This document shows, piece by piece, positions 52,253 to 62,306 of a DNA stretch of 64,000 nt. Made by a program: the position numbers and the translations under genes. Origin of the DNA: Lysobacteraceae bacterium (lineage in GTDB: Bacteria; Pseudomonadota; Gammaproteobacteria; Xanthomonadales; Xanthomonadaceae); the NCBI GenBank assembly GCA_004297225.1, contig SCUI01000007.1, positions 1 through 64,000 of the forward strand. Direction: 5' to 3'. The notes beneath the pieces are model-generated. The model saw nothing but the letters and a program-made list of their open reading frames with translations. It was not told where the DNA came from and searched no databases. Numbering within the stretch: position 1 is the first letter of the stretch; each line of letters begins with the position of its first letter.

Positions 52253-54229
52253 TCAGCCCTGCGGGCGCTGCGCGACGCGGATGACCTTCGGCGTCACCAT
52301 CACCAGCAGTTCGGCCTTGCTCTTGGTGCGATTCCGGTTCTTGAACAGGTTTCCAATTACCGGCAGGTCGGCAAGGAACGGAACCTTGGTAAGTGAATTC
52401 TGATCCTTGAACTCGTATACGCCACCAATGACCACGGTCTGACCGTCGTCCACCAGGACCGAGGTGGTGACCTGCCTGGTCGAAAGCTGCGGCACTTCGC
52501 CGGCGCCCGTTTCGACGAAGCCGGACAGGTCGTCCTTCTGCACGTCCATGTTCAGGAACACGCGGCCATCGGCGGTGATGGTCGGAGTGACCTTCAGCTG
52601 CAGGATCGCGTCCTTGAACTGGACGTTGGGCAGGTTGCCCTGCTGGCCGCCGGTGGTGGTCAGGTAACCGATCTGGTCGCCCTGCTTGATCACCGCTTCC
52701 TTCTGGTTGCTGGTGACGATGCGCGGGTTGGAAAGGATTTCGCCGCGGCCTTCCGTCTGCATCGCCGACAATTCGACGTCGAGCATGTGCCCGGCGTTGA
52801 GGATCGACAGGGCCAGCGATCCGCTGCCGCCGGCGAGCGTGCTGGGCAGGTTGGTGATCAGGCCGCGGGTGATCTCGAACGGCGGGCTGCGGTCGGTGTC
52901 GCCGTCCTCGAGATTGTCGATCGCATCCTGGCGCGACTGCGCGTTGCCCTGCGAAGCGTCGAGGTTGCCGCCGAAGCCCACGGTGCTGCGGTCGCCCGGC
53001 TTGCCGCTGGCGCCGCTGATGCCGAAGCGGGCCCCGAGCTCGCGGGCGAAGGATTCGTTGGCGACCACGATGCGCGCCTCGATCACCACCTGGTCGACCG
53101 GCTTGTCGAGCTGGTTCACCAGGTCGCGGATGCCTGCCACGCGCTGCGGGATGTCGATCACCAGCAGCGTGTTGGTGCGCTGGTCGAAGCTGAGACTGCC
53201 GCGGGCGGACAGGAAGCCGCTGCCCTGGTTCGCATTCTCTCCGCTGCCGCCGCCGCGCCCGCTCTTGCTGCCTTCGGTGAGCAGGTTGGCGATGTCCTCG
53301 GCGCTGCCGTAGCTGATGGGGATGTATTCGGTGATCAGTTCTGCGTTGTTCTCGGTCGCCATGCGTGCGGCCTGCTGGTCGGCCTCGTACTTGGCGATCT
53401 CGGACTGCGGCGCGATCCAGACGACGTTGCCGTTGCGGCGCTTGTCCAGGCCCTTGGCGCGCAGGACGATGTCCAGCGCCTGGTCCCACGGCACGTTGAC
53501 CAGGCGCAGGGTGACGTTGCCGGTGACCGTGTCGGAGGCGACCAGGTTGATCCCCTCCTCTTCCGCGATCAGCTGCAGCACCGTGCGCACCGGCACGTCC
53601 TGGAAGTTGAAGGTCACCGGGGTGCCGGTATACACCCGCTCCGTCCGGCCGGTGGACGCCACCGTCGTGCCCGTCGCGTCGGCGACCGGCGCCGGGCTGG
53701 CCTTCGGCACGACCTCGACGATGTAGTCGCTGCCGCTCTGGTAGGCCATGGATTCGAAGCCGCCGCGGGTGCTGAGCATGATCCGGGCGCCATCGCCGCT
53801 GCGGTTGGCGTCGATGCGCTGCACCGGTGTCGCGAAGTCGGTCACGTCCAGCGGGCGGGCGAGCGACGCGGGCAGCGTGGCGTTGCCCACGTCCACCACC
53901 ACCCCCGAACCGGTGTTGCGCAGGTCGGGTGCCGCGCCTTCGCCGTTGAAGTGCAGGATCAGCTGGCCGGAGCCGCCGTCGCCGCGCTTGAAGTCGATGT
54001 CGGTGATGGCGAGGGCGCCAGGCACTTGCCGCGCCGGATCGACCCCGGAAGCGGTCGCGGTTTGCGCGGACATGGCCAGCGCGGCGGGCGTTGCCGCCTG
54101 CACGCTGCCCAGCGCGGCCAGCAGGCCGGCCGCCAGGCCGGCCAGCGCCGCCCGCGAGGGCCAGGCGCGGTCGGGCCGCTGGCATTTGGCATTGGTCACG
54201 GTCATCGTCCTGTACCCCCAAGCATTCAT
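52253..54229 (-). CDS. pilQ: Type IV pilus secretin PilQ
   Basis: 658 residues; the outer-membrane pore through which the pilus fibre passes. A long signal region (to about residue 47, GLLAALGSVQA) is followed by an AMIN domain (ITDIDFKRGDGGSGQLILHF), the STN/N0 domain (VTFNFQDVPVRTVLQLIAEE), an N1 domain (EYIPISYGSAEDIANLL) and the secretin core: NTLLVIDIPQRV, GRGEILSNPRIVTSNQKEA, PTITADGRVFLNMDVQKDD, VIGGVYEFKDQN and LPVIGNLFKNR. The ATG at 54229 overlaps the pilP stop (ATGA). Only one AMIN domain is evident, so it is slightly short for the family. Confidence 0.95.
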   Translation of the reverse strand: MNAWGYRTMTVTNAKCQRPDRAWPSRAALAGLAAGLLAALGSVQAATPAALAMSAQTATASGVDPARQVPGALAITDIDFKRGDGGSGQLILHFNGEGAAPDLRNTGSGVVVDVGNATLPASLARPLDVTDFATPVQRIDANRSGDGARIMLSTRGGFESMAYQSGSDYIVEVVPKASPAPVADATGTTVASTGRTERVYTGTPVTFNFQDVPVRTVLQLIAEEEGINLVASDTVTGNVTLRLVNVPWDQALDIVLRAKGLDKRRNGNVVWIAPQSEIAKYEADQQAARMATENNAELITEYIPISYGSAEDIANLLTEGSKSGRGGGSGENANQGSGFLSARGSLSFDQRTNTLLVIDIPQRVAGIRDLVNQLDKPVDQVVIEARIVVANESFARELGARFGISGASGKPGDRSTVGFGGNLDASQGNAQSRQDAIDNLEDGDTDRSPPFEITRGLITNLPSTLAGGSGSLALSILNAGHMLDVELSAMQTEGRGEILSNPRIVTSNQKEAVIKQGDQIGYLTTTGGQQGNLPNVQFKDAILQLKVTPTITADGRVFLNMDVQKDDLSGFVETGAGEVPQLSTRQVTTSVLVDDGQTVVIGGVYEFKDQNSLTKVPFLADLPVIGNLFKNRNRTKSKAELLVMVTPKVIRVAQRPQG

Positions 54230-54762
54230 TGTTCGACCAGCGCGATCGACGCGGGCCGTTCCATCCATCCGCCCGCGCCATCCGGGATCAGTTCGACCAG
54301 GGTGATGCCGTCGGCGGCGACGGCGGTGACCCGGCCGTCGCTCTGCCCCAGGTACATCCCCGGGCGCACGCGATAGGTCACCTTGTCCGGCGCCATCACC
54401 AGCGCGATCTGGCCCGGGCCGGTGCCGATCGTGCCGACCATGTCCAGGCTGTCGAGCGGGAACTCCTCCAGCGGTTCCTTGCGCCGGTCCGGATCCGGCC
54501 GCGGGCCGGTGCTGTTGCTCTGCGAACTGAAGGCGTTGCTGAAGGGATCGCGCAGCGACTGCGCGGCGTATTCGAAGGTCTCGAACTGTTGCATCACCGG
54601 CAGCGGGTCGAGCGCCGGCGGCGGCCGCTTCTTCACCTCGACGACCCACTTGTCCAGGTTCGACGGATCATTCGGGCTGCTGGTGACGCTGCGGCCGCAG
54701 GCGGCCAGCATCGGCGCCAAAACGAGCAGCAGGGCGAGGCGCATCGCGGGCGTCGTGCGCAT
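54226..54762 (-). CDS. pilP: Type IV pilus assembly lipoprotein PilP
   Basis: 178 residues. A lipoprotein signal MRLALLLVLAPMLAAC places the Cys near residue 22. The disordered linker (CGRSVTSSPNDPSNLDKWVV, VKKRPPPALDPLPVMQQFET, FEYAAQSLRDPFSNAF) binds PilN/PilO in known systems, and the C-terminal beta domain (LDSLDMVGTIGTGPGQIALV, YRVRPGMYLGQSDGRVTAV) contacts PilQ. It links the inner-membrane PilMNO platform to the secretin. Its start shares one base with the pilO stop and its stop overlaps pilQ. Confidence 0.95.
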   Translation of the reverse strand: MRTTPAMRLALLLVLAPMLAACGRSVTSSPNDPSNLDKWVVEVKKRPPPALDPLPVMQQFETFEYAAQSLRDPFSNAFSSQSNSTGPRPDPDRRKEPLEEFPLDSLDMVGTIGTGPGQIALVMAPDKVTYRVRPGMYLGQSDGRVTAVAADGITLVELIPDGAGGWMERPASIALVEQ

Positions 54763-55424
54763 CAGCGGCCTCCCTGCGTGGACGGGGCCGCGGCGGCGCT
54801 GGGCTCTTCCTCGTCCAGGTAGCGATAGGTCTTGACCGTCCCCGACAGCTCCAGCGGCATGTCGCGGCGGATGCCGCCGCCGTTGGCGGCGTTGCGCGGC
54901 TTCAGCGAGATGTCGTGCATGGTCAGGATGACCACGCGCGGCAGCGAGGCGACGCCGCTGACGAAGGCGCCGAACTGGTGGTAGGAACCGACCATGCGCA
55001 GCGAGATGGGTTTTTCCGCGTAGAACTCCTTCGGAGTCTCGGCGCCCGGCTGGAACAGCTCGGTGGACAGGCCGGTGGCCAGTGCCGTCTGCGAGATGTC
55101 CACGATCAGGTCGGGCATCTCGGTCTTGCTCGGCAGCTGCCGCAGCATCTGCTGCAACTGCTGTTCCATCTGCGCAAGCTGCAGCTTCAGCGGCTCCAGG
55201 TTGGCGGCGCGCCCCTGCTTGGTCTCGAACTCGGCGCGCAACTCGTTTTCCTGGCGCTCCAGGCCTTCGAGCTGTTCGGTCTTGTCGCGGGCGAAGAACC
55301 ACCACGCCAGGCCGACGACGAACAGCACCACGAGGCCGCAGAAGGCCAGCTTGTATTCCTGCGGCCAGGACCCGGTGTTCTGGAAGTTCAGGTCCTTGAT
55401 GGCCATCTTCTTGGCGCGGCTCAC
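54762..55424 (-). CDS. pilO: Type IV pilus inner-membrane protein PilO
   Basis: 220 residues. A short cytoplasmic N-terminus (DLNFQNTGSWPQEYK) precedes one helix (LAFCGLVVLFVVGLAWWFF), a coiled coil (about 45-95, QLAQMEQQLQQMLRQLPSKT) and a ferredoxin-like periplasmic domain (LSTELFQPGAETPKEFYAEK, ISLRMVGSYHQFGAFVSGVA). It heterodimerises with PilN. GTG at 55424 overlaps the pilN stop (GTGA); an ATG at 55406 would shorten it by six residues. Confidence 0.93.
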   Translation of the reverse strand: MSRAKKMAIKDLNFQNTGSWPQEYKLAFCGLVVLFVVGLAWWFFARDKTEQLEGLERQENELRAEFETKQGRAANLEPLKLQLAQMEQQLQQMLRQLPSKTEMPDLIVDISQTALATGLSTELFQPGAETPKEFYAEKPISLRMVGSYHQFGAFVSGVASLPRVVILTMHDISLKPRNAANGGGIRRDMPLELSGTVKTYRYLDEEEPSAAAAPSTQGGR

Positions 55425-56083
55425 GAGGCGGTCCCTCCCGTGGCGGGCGCGGCGGGCGTCGCCGGCGCGGTGGTGGCCGGGGCGGCCGCCTCGGGCGCGG
55501 GCGCGTCGGGCACGCCGTCGCCGTTCTCGTCCTTGGGTGCGTTCGGGTTGGCCAGCATCACGGTGAGGGTGAAGCTGTAGGGCAGGCCCGGCTCGCCGTC
55601 GCGCGCCTCGATGATCGACAGCTCCGGCTTGGTCATCCAGCCGGCGGTCTCGAGCATGCGCATGTAATCGCTGACCCGCGCGCTGGATTGCGAGCGCCCG
55701 GTCAGGGTGAGCTTGTCGCCTTCCTGCTTGACGGAGGTGAGGACGACGCCATCGGGGATCGTGCGCACCAGCGAATCGAACAGGTGCACCATCTTCGAAC
55801 GGTTCGCCTGCAGCTGCTCGATCACTTCCTTGCGCGCCAGCAGCTTGCTCTTCTTCTCGTCGAGCGCCTTGATCTCGTCGATCTGCTTGTCGACCTGGGC
55901 GATTTGCTCGCGCAGGAAGGTGTTGCGCGCTTCCTGGCCGCTGATCTGGCCGTTGTAGTAGCTGACCAGCAGGAACGCCAGCACCACGGCGAGCACCGCC
56001 GAGGCGCCGACCATCGCGGCGAATTCCTTCTGGCGCTGCTTGCGCCGCTCGGCTCGCCACGGGAGCAGGTTGATCCGGGCCAT
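55421..56083 (-). CDS. pilN: Type IV pilus inner-membrane protein PilN
   Basis: 220 residues. The N-terminal peptide MARINLLPWRAERRKQRQKE carries the INLLPWR motif that binds PilM. It is followed by one helix (VGASAVLAVVLAFLLVSYY), a coiled coil (about 48-85) and a ferredoxin-like periplasmic domain (VVLTSVKQEGDKLTLTGRSQ, VSDYMRMLETAGWMTKPELS). The C-terminal 40 residues are an Ala/Pro/Thr-rich tail not needed by the fold. Its ATG shares one base with the pilM stop. Confidence 0.95.
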   Translation of the reverse strand: MARINLLPWRAERRKQRQKEFAAMVGASAVLAVVLAFLLVSYYNGQISGQEARNTFLREQIAQVDKQIDEIKALDEKKSKLLARKEVIEQLQANRSKMVHLFDSLVRTIPDGVVLTSVKQEGDKLTLTGRSQSSARVSDYMRMLETAGWMTKPELSIIEARDGEPGLPYSFTLTVMLANPNAPKDENGDGVPDAPAPEAAAPATTAPATPAAPATGGTAS

Positions 56084-57132
56084 CAGTCGAAGTTCCTGAG
56101 CGCCAGGCCGGCGGCGATCATCAGCGCGGGCGCGTCCTGGGCGAGGGCCGCCGCCTGCACGCGCGGGCCGAGGGTCATGTGCGCCAGCGGATTGGCCACG
56201 GTGGTCGGCACGCCCAGCTGTTCCTCCACCATCGGCGCCACGCCCGGGGTCGCGGCGGTGCCGCCGGCCAGGACGATGCGGTCGACGCGGTTGAACTCGC
56301 TGCCGGCGTAGAAGAACTGCAGCAGGCGGCTGACCTGTTGCACCAGCGCCTCCCGGAACGGTTGCAGCACTTCGTCCTGGTAGGTGTCCGGAAGCGTGCC
56401 CTGGCGCTTGCCCTGGCGGGCTTCCTCCAGGTTCAGGCCATAGCGGCGCATGATCTCGTCGTCGAGCTGCTTGCCGCCGAACACCTGCTCGCGGGTGTAG
56501 AGCGTGCGGCCGTTGCGCAGCACGTGCAGGGTCGTGACCGTGGCGCCCAGGTCCACCAGCGCCACCAGCCTGTCGCCATCCGCCTCGCCGAGCAGGCCGA
56601 ACGCGTTCTCGATGGCGAAGCTCTCCACATCCATCACCTTGGCCACGAGGCCACCGAGCTCGAGCACCGAGGCGCGGCTTTCCACGTTCTCCGAGCGCGA
56701 GGCCACCAGCAACACCTGGACCATCTCGTCGTTGCCGGGCATCGGGCCCAGCACTTCGAAATCCAGGCTCACTTCCTCGATCGGATACGGGATGTAGTTG
56801 ACCGCCTCGAGTTCGACCTGCGATTCCAGGTCCTCCTCGGTCAGGTCGGCGGGCATCGGGATCAGCTTGGTGATCGCGGCCGAACCGGCGACCGCGCCGA
56901 TGGCGTGGCGGGCCTTGCTGCCGCTGCGCGCCATCGCGCGCTTGATCGCCTCGCCCACGGCCTCGAGTTCGACGATGTTCTTGTCGACCACCGCATTGGG
57001 CGGCAGCGGCTCGATCGCGTAATGCTCCACGCGATAGCGGTCGCCCGCCTTCGACAGCTGCAGGAGCTTGACCGCGGTCGAACTGATATCGACCCCGATC
57101 CGGGGCGGCTGGCTTTTTGTGATCAGCCCCAC
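56083..57132 (-). CDS. pilM: Type IV pilus actin-like ATPase PilM
   Basis: 349 residues with the FtsA/actin fold: GVDISSTAVKLLQLS (phosphate 1), IEPLPPNAVVDKNI, the SHS2-like insert ELEAVNYIPYPIEEVSLDFE, LVALVDLGATVTTLHVLRN (phosphate 2) and RIVLAGGTAATPGVAPMVEE (adenosine motif). It binds the cytoplasmic tail of PilN and nucleates the pilus alignment complex. It starts with GTG, preceded by AGGGGA at good spacing. First gene of the pilMNOPQ operon, divergent from mrcA as in many gammaproteobacteria. Confidence 0.95.
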   Translation of the reverse strand: MGLITKSQPPRIGVDISSTAVKLLQLSKAGDRYRVEHYAIEPLPPNAVVDKNIVELEAVGEAIKRAMARSGSKARHAIGAVAGSAAITKLIPMPADLTEEDLESQVELEAVNYIPYPIEEVSLDFEVLGPMPGNDEMVQVLLVASRSENVESRASVLELGGLVAKVMDVESFAIENAFGLLGEADGDRLVALVDLGATVTTLHVLRNGRTLYTREQVFGGKQLDDEIMRRYGLNLEEARQGKRQGTLPDTYQDEVLQPFREALVQQVSRLLQFFYAGSEFNRVDRIVLAGGTAATPGVAPMVEEQLGVPTTVANPLAHMTLGPRVQAAALAQDAPALMIAAGLALRNFD

Positions 57133-57184
57133 AAATTTTCCCCTTATTCACGGGCGCTTACGCGCACAACGTGTCCCGGGGCAT

Positions 57185-57213
57185 TAAATAACGGACTTTG
57201 AACGCCGTGGCAA
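57185..57213 (-). promoter_or_regulatory. Predicted sigma-70 promoter of pilMNOPQ
   Basis: On the minus strand TTGCCA (57208-57213) and TATTTA (57185-57190) are separated by 17 bases and lie 53 bases upstream of the pilM GTG. Both hexamers are close to consensus, and the region is AT-rich compared with its surroundings. Confidence 0.55.
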
Positions 57214-57363
57214 CCACTTCTGCCTTCACACCGCGACGGTCGTCGCATCTGCGCAAATCGGCCGGTGGCGGGGGTTCCCGGAGGCCAGCGGCCGCGCCAC
57301 CCTATACTGGTCGTGCCCCCAGGGGCGCCTAAGTCACCGTTTTCCGAGGAAAAATCCCCCCCG

Positions 57364-59835
57364 ATGCCGCCAATCCGCCGCCTCCTGCGCTGGGCCCTGC
57401 TGGGCTTCGCGGCCGTGTCCGTGCTTGGCCTGCTGGCCGCGGGCATCCTGTTCTTCGCGGTCTCCTCCCGGCTGCCGGAAGTCGATTCCCTGCGCGACGT
57501 CGCGCTGCAGGAGCCGATGTACGTCCACGCCCGCGACGGCAAGCTGATGGCGATCTTCGGCGAGAGCCGGCGCTACCCGGTCGACATCGCCCGCGTCCCC
57601 GCCCGGGTCAAGCAGGCCTTCATCGCCATCGAGGACAACCGCTTCTACCAGCACCACGGCGTGGACTACAAAGGCGTGGCGCGGGCGATCTGGCTGCTGG
57701 CCACCACCGACGACAAGCGCGTGCCCGGGGGCTCGACCATCACCCAGCAGGTCGCCCGCCAGTTCTTCCTCAGCTCCGAGTACAGCTACACGCGCAAGCT
57801 GGCCGAGATGCTGCTGGCGATGAAGATGGAGCGCGAGCTCAGCAAGGACGAGATCTTCGAGCTGTACCTGAACAACAGTTTCTTCGGCAACCGCTCCTAT
57901 GGCATCGCCGCGGCCGCCGAGTTCTATTTCGGCAAGTCGCTGGCCGAACTCGACCTGGACGAGGTCGCCACGCTGGCCTCGATCCCCAAGTTCCCCTCCA
58001 GCGGCAACCCGGTGACCAACCCCGAGCGGGCGCGGATCCGCCGCGACTACGTGCTCCAGCGCATGCGCGAGCTGGGCTTCATCGACCGCGCGCAGGAAAC
58101 CGCCGCCCAGGCGGTGGCGATGCACGCCAGCCCGCACGACCTGCCGATCGAAGCCCATGCGCCCTACGTGGCGGAGATGGTCCGCCAGGAAATGATCGAT
58201 CGTTACGGCGAGGACGTGCTGACCCGCGGCTACCACGTGATCACCAGCATCGACCCGGTGCTGCAGGACGCGGCGCAGGAAGCGGTGCATGACGGCCTGG
58301 TCGCCTACGACCACCGGCACGGCTGGCGCAAGGCGCCGGAGCAGCATTTCGACCTTTCGCCGAACGAGGGTGCGGCCGCGGCCGCGAAGCGCCTGTCCGC
58401 GCTCGCCACCCAGGGCGGGCTCGCGCCCGCGCTGGTGCTGCGCAGCGGCGAGGGCACGGCCGAGGTGGTGTTGCGCGACGGCACGACGCTGACGCTGGAC
58501 GCCGCCAGCAGCAAGTGGACCGGTCGCTCGCCGTCGGCGCTGGTTTCCCACGGCGACGTGGTTCGCGTTCGCTGGGTCGAGGGCAAGGAGGCAGGCGAAG
58601 GCCGCTGGCAACTCGACCAGCTGCCCCAGGCGCAAGCCGCGCTGGTCTCGCTGGACCCCAACACCGGCGCACTGCGCGCTCTGGTCGGCGGCTTCAGCTT
58701 CGCCGGCAACAAGTTCAACCGCGCCACCCAGGCGCGGCGCCAGCCCGGCTCCAGCTTCAAGCCGTTCCTGTATGCGGCGGCGATGGAGCGCGGCTTCAAC
58801 CCGGCCTCGATCGTGCTCGATGCGCCGGTGGTGTTCCACCAGCGCAACGGCACCGACTGGCGCCCGCAGAACGACACCGGCAACTTCGCCGGGCCGATGC
58901 GGCTGCGCGAAGCGCTGGTGCAGTCGCGCAACCTGGTTTCGGTGCGCCTGCTCGACGCGATCGGCATCGACTACGCGCGGCGCTACATCAGCGCCTTCGG
59001 CCTGGACGAGGACATGCTGCCGCCGAACCTGTCGATGTCGCTGGGGACGGCTTCGCTGCCCCCGCTGATGATCGCGCGCGGCTACGCCGTGTTCCCGAAC
59101 GGCGGGTTCCGGATCACGCCCTGGTTCATCGACGAAGTCCGCGACCGCGACGGCAAGGTCATCTTCAAGGAAAAGCCGCCGACCGCCTGCCCGGCTTGCA
59201 GCGTGACCGCCGGCGCGAAGACGGTCGAGGCCGCGAACGTGGTCGCCGGCTTCGACCTCGGGCCCGCCGGACCGGCACCGGCGCAAGCCTCGCCGGGCAA
59301 GCCCGCCGGCACGTCCATAGAGCTGCCGCCGGACACGGTGCTGGCGCCGCGCGCGATCGACGCGCGCGTGGCCTACCAGCTGGTGTCGATGATGCGCGAC
59401 GTGGTCCAGCGCGGCACCGGCGTGGCCGCCAAGGTGCTGGGCCGCGAGGACGTCGCCGGCAAGACCGGCTCGACCAACGACCATCGCGACGCCTGGTTCT
59501 CGGGCTTCGGCGGCGACATCGTCACCACGGTCTGGGTCGGGCGCGACGACTTCAAGTCGCTCGGTTACCGCGAATACGGCGGCAAGGCGGCGTTGCCGAT
59601 CTGGATCGACTACATGCGCGTGGCACTTGAAGGCCGCCCCGTCGCCACCAACGAACCGCCGCCGGGGATGGTCCATGTCGCCGTCGGGCCGGGCGGCCAG
59701 CTGCTGCCCGAGGGCAGCGCCAGCATCAGCGAATGGGTGAAGGCCGAGGACGTGGAACGCATGGCGACCTACGTCGAACCGGATGTCGCGGCCGAGCAGG
59801 CGGCGCAGGAAGAAAAAGCGTTCGACATTTTCTGA
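57364..59835 (+). CDS. mrcA: Penicillin-binding protein 1A (bifunctional transglycosylase/transpeptidase)
   Basis: 823 residues. A single N-terminal helix (about 5-32) anchors it in the inner membrane. The glycosyltransferase domain has catalytic Glu90 in [13 protein letters not shown] plus [30 protein letters not shown] and [16 protein letters not shown]. An OB-like insert lies around 320-430. The transpeptidase has Ser463 in QPGSSFKPF, the SRN motif in VQSRNLVSV, and KTGS at 700-703. It polymerises and crosslinks peptidoglycan. The ATG follows GAGG and an A-run; a TATACT element at 57303-57308 could be the -10. Divergent from pilM. Confidence 0.96.
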   Translation: MPPIRRLLRWALLGFAAVSVLGLLAAGILFFAVSSRLPEVDSLRDVALQEPMYVHARDGKLMAIFGESRRYPVDIARVPARVKQAFIAIEDNRFYQHHGVDYKGVARAIWLLATTDDKRVPGGSTITQQVARQFFLSSEYSYTRKLAEMLLAMKMERELSKDEIFELYLNNSFFGNRSYGIAAAAEFYFGKSLAELDLDEVATLASIPKFPSSGNPVTNPERARIRRDYVLQRMRELGFIDRAQETAAQAVAMHASPHDLPIEAHAPYVAEMVRQEMIDRYGEDVLTRGYHVITSIDPVLQDAAQEAVHDGLVAYDHRHGWRKAPEQHFDLSPNEGAAAAAKRLSALATQGGLAPALVLRSGEGTAEVVLRDGTTLTLDAASSKWTGRSPSALVSHGDVVRVRWVEGKEAGEGRWQLDQLPQAQAALVSLDPNTGALRALVGGFSFAGNKFNRATQARRQPGSSFKPFLYAAAMERGFNPASIVLDAPVVFHQRNGTDWRPQNDTGNFAGPMRLREALVQSRNLVSVRLLDAIGIDYARRYISAFGLDEDMLPPNLSMSLGTASLPPLMIARGYAVFPNGGFRITPWFIDEVRDRDGKVIFKEKPPTACPACSVTAGAKTVEAANVVAGFDLGPAGPAPAQASPGKPAGTSIELPPDTVLAPRAIDARVAYQLVSMMRDVVQRGTGVAAKVLGREDVAGKTGSTNDHRDAWFSGFGGDIVTTVWVGRDDFKSLGYREYGGKAALPIWIDYMRVALEGRPVATNEPPPGMVHVAVGPGGQLLPEGSASISEWVKAEDVERMATYVEPDVAAEQAAQEEKAFDIF

Positions 59836-59881
59836 CGCGGACTGCGCTACAGTCGGGCCGGTTGGAAAACCGGAGCGCGCC

Positions 59882-60528
59882 ATGCCGCATGCGAACGCCC
59901 GCCGCCACGCGCACGAACACGCGCTGAGCCGCACCCGGGAACGCCGCCACCGCCTCGCCCACGAGGCGGCGCGGCTGATGGCCGAAGGCGGCATCCGCGA
60001 CTACCACCAGGCCAAGCTCAAGGCGGCGTCGCGACTGGGCATCCACGACGATGCGTCGCTGCCACGCAACCGCGAGATCGAGGAGGCCCTGCGCGAATAC
60101 CAGCGCCTGTTCGCGGGCGCGACGCACGCGGCCGGCTTGCGCGAACGGCGCGAGGCGGCATTGCGCGCGCTGGAGTTCTTCGCCGGCTTCGACCCGCGCC
60201 TGGTCGGCCCGGTGCTGGAGGGCACCGCCGACGCGCACTCGCCGGTGGCGTTGCAGTTGTTCAGCGACGACGCCGATGCGGTGCCGCGCTTCCTCGAGGA
60301 ACACGGGATCCCGGCCGAAGCGAGCTCGCGGCGGCTGCGGCTGGACCCGCAACGCGAGCTGGACGCGCCGGTGTGGCTGTTTTCCGCGGAGGAGCTGGCC
60401 TTCGACCTGACGGTACTGCCGCGGCTGGCGCTGCGGCAGGCGCCGCTGTCGGGCCTGGACGAGAAGCCGATGCGGCGCGCTTCGGCCAGCCAGCTGAGCG
60501 AACTGCTGGCCGAGGACGAGATTTCGGG

Positions 60529-60544
<16 letters not shown>
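59882..60544 (+). CDS. Conserved-looking protein of unknown function
   Basis: 220 residues, soluble. The N-terminus is rich in His, Arg and Ala (about 1-30), then comes a helical region ([34 protein letters not shown]). The second half has a compact alpha/beta look: [34 protein letters not shown] and [18 protein letters not shown]. The strand-turn pattern [14 protein letters not shown] is faintly like a minimal nucleotidyltransferase, but the expected acidic pair is absent, so I do not assign it. It follows mrcA by 46 bases; its end overlaps the convergent gltA gene by 16 bases. Confidence 0.75.
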
Positions 60545-61818
<1,274 letters not shown>

Positions 61819-61913
61819 GGCGCTCGCTCCTCGATGCGTGCGCGCCGGGGCTTCGTCGCCGGCGCGAATGGGGGTCATCGGTAAGCGGCCATTATCGCAC
61901 AGCGGCAAAACGC

Positions 61914-61939
61914 GGACGGCCGCCCTGGGGCGGCCGTCC
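61914..61939 (-). terminator. Rho-independent terminator after rpmE2
   Basis: A perfect 12-base-pair stem (GGACGGCCGCCC with GGGCGGCCGTCC) and a two-base nominal loop. On the minus strand it is followed by GCGTTTTGCC. It lies 30 bases past the rpmE2 stop and upstream of gltA. Confidence 0.85.
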
Positions 61940-61969
61940 GGCGGCGATCAGACATGGATCAAGCGGCGC

Positions 61970-62212
61970 TTACTTGGTGTAGCGCTTCTTGAACTTGTCG
62001 ATGCGGCCGCTGGTGTCCATCACCTTGTTCTGGCCGGTGTAGAACGGGTGCGTGGCCGAGGAGATGTCGACCTTGGCCAGCGGGTACTCGTTGCCGTCCT
62101 CCCACTTGATCGTCTCCTTGGTGGCGATCGTCGAGCGGGTCAGGAACTTGAAGTCGGAAGTCACGTCCTGGAACACGACTTCGCGGTAATCGGGATGGAT
62201 CTCGGCCTTCAC
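61970..62212 (-). CDS. rpmE2: 50S ribosomal protein L31, type B
   Basis: 80 residues beginning [20 protein letters not shown], with [38 protein letters not shown] and [15 protein letters not shown]. It lacks the CxxC zinc motifs of L31 type A, so it is the zinc-independent form that in many bacteria replaces the zinc form under zinc limitation. GTG at 62212 matches the family start; an ATG upstream would add an unlikely basic extension. Confidence 0.94.
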   Translation of the reverse strand: MKAEIHPDYREVVFQDVTSDFKFLTRSTIATKETIKWEDGNEYPLAKVDISSATHPFYTGQNKVMDTSGRIDKFKKRYTK

Positions 62213-62306
62213 GTCGGCACCGGGTTTTCTGCGGGGTAAGCGCGGCATTTTAGCCCGCGGTCCCGACCCGGCGCAAGCCCGGCAACCCCCGTCCCACGGG
62301 CCGGCG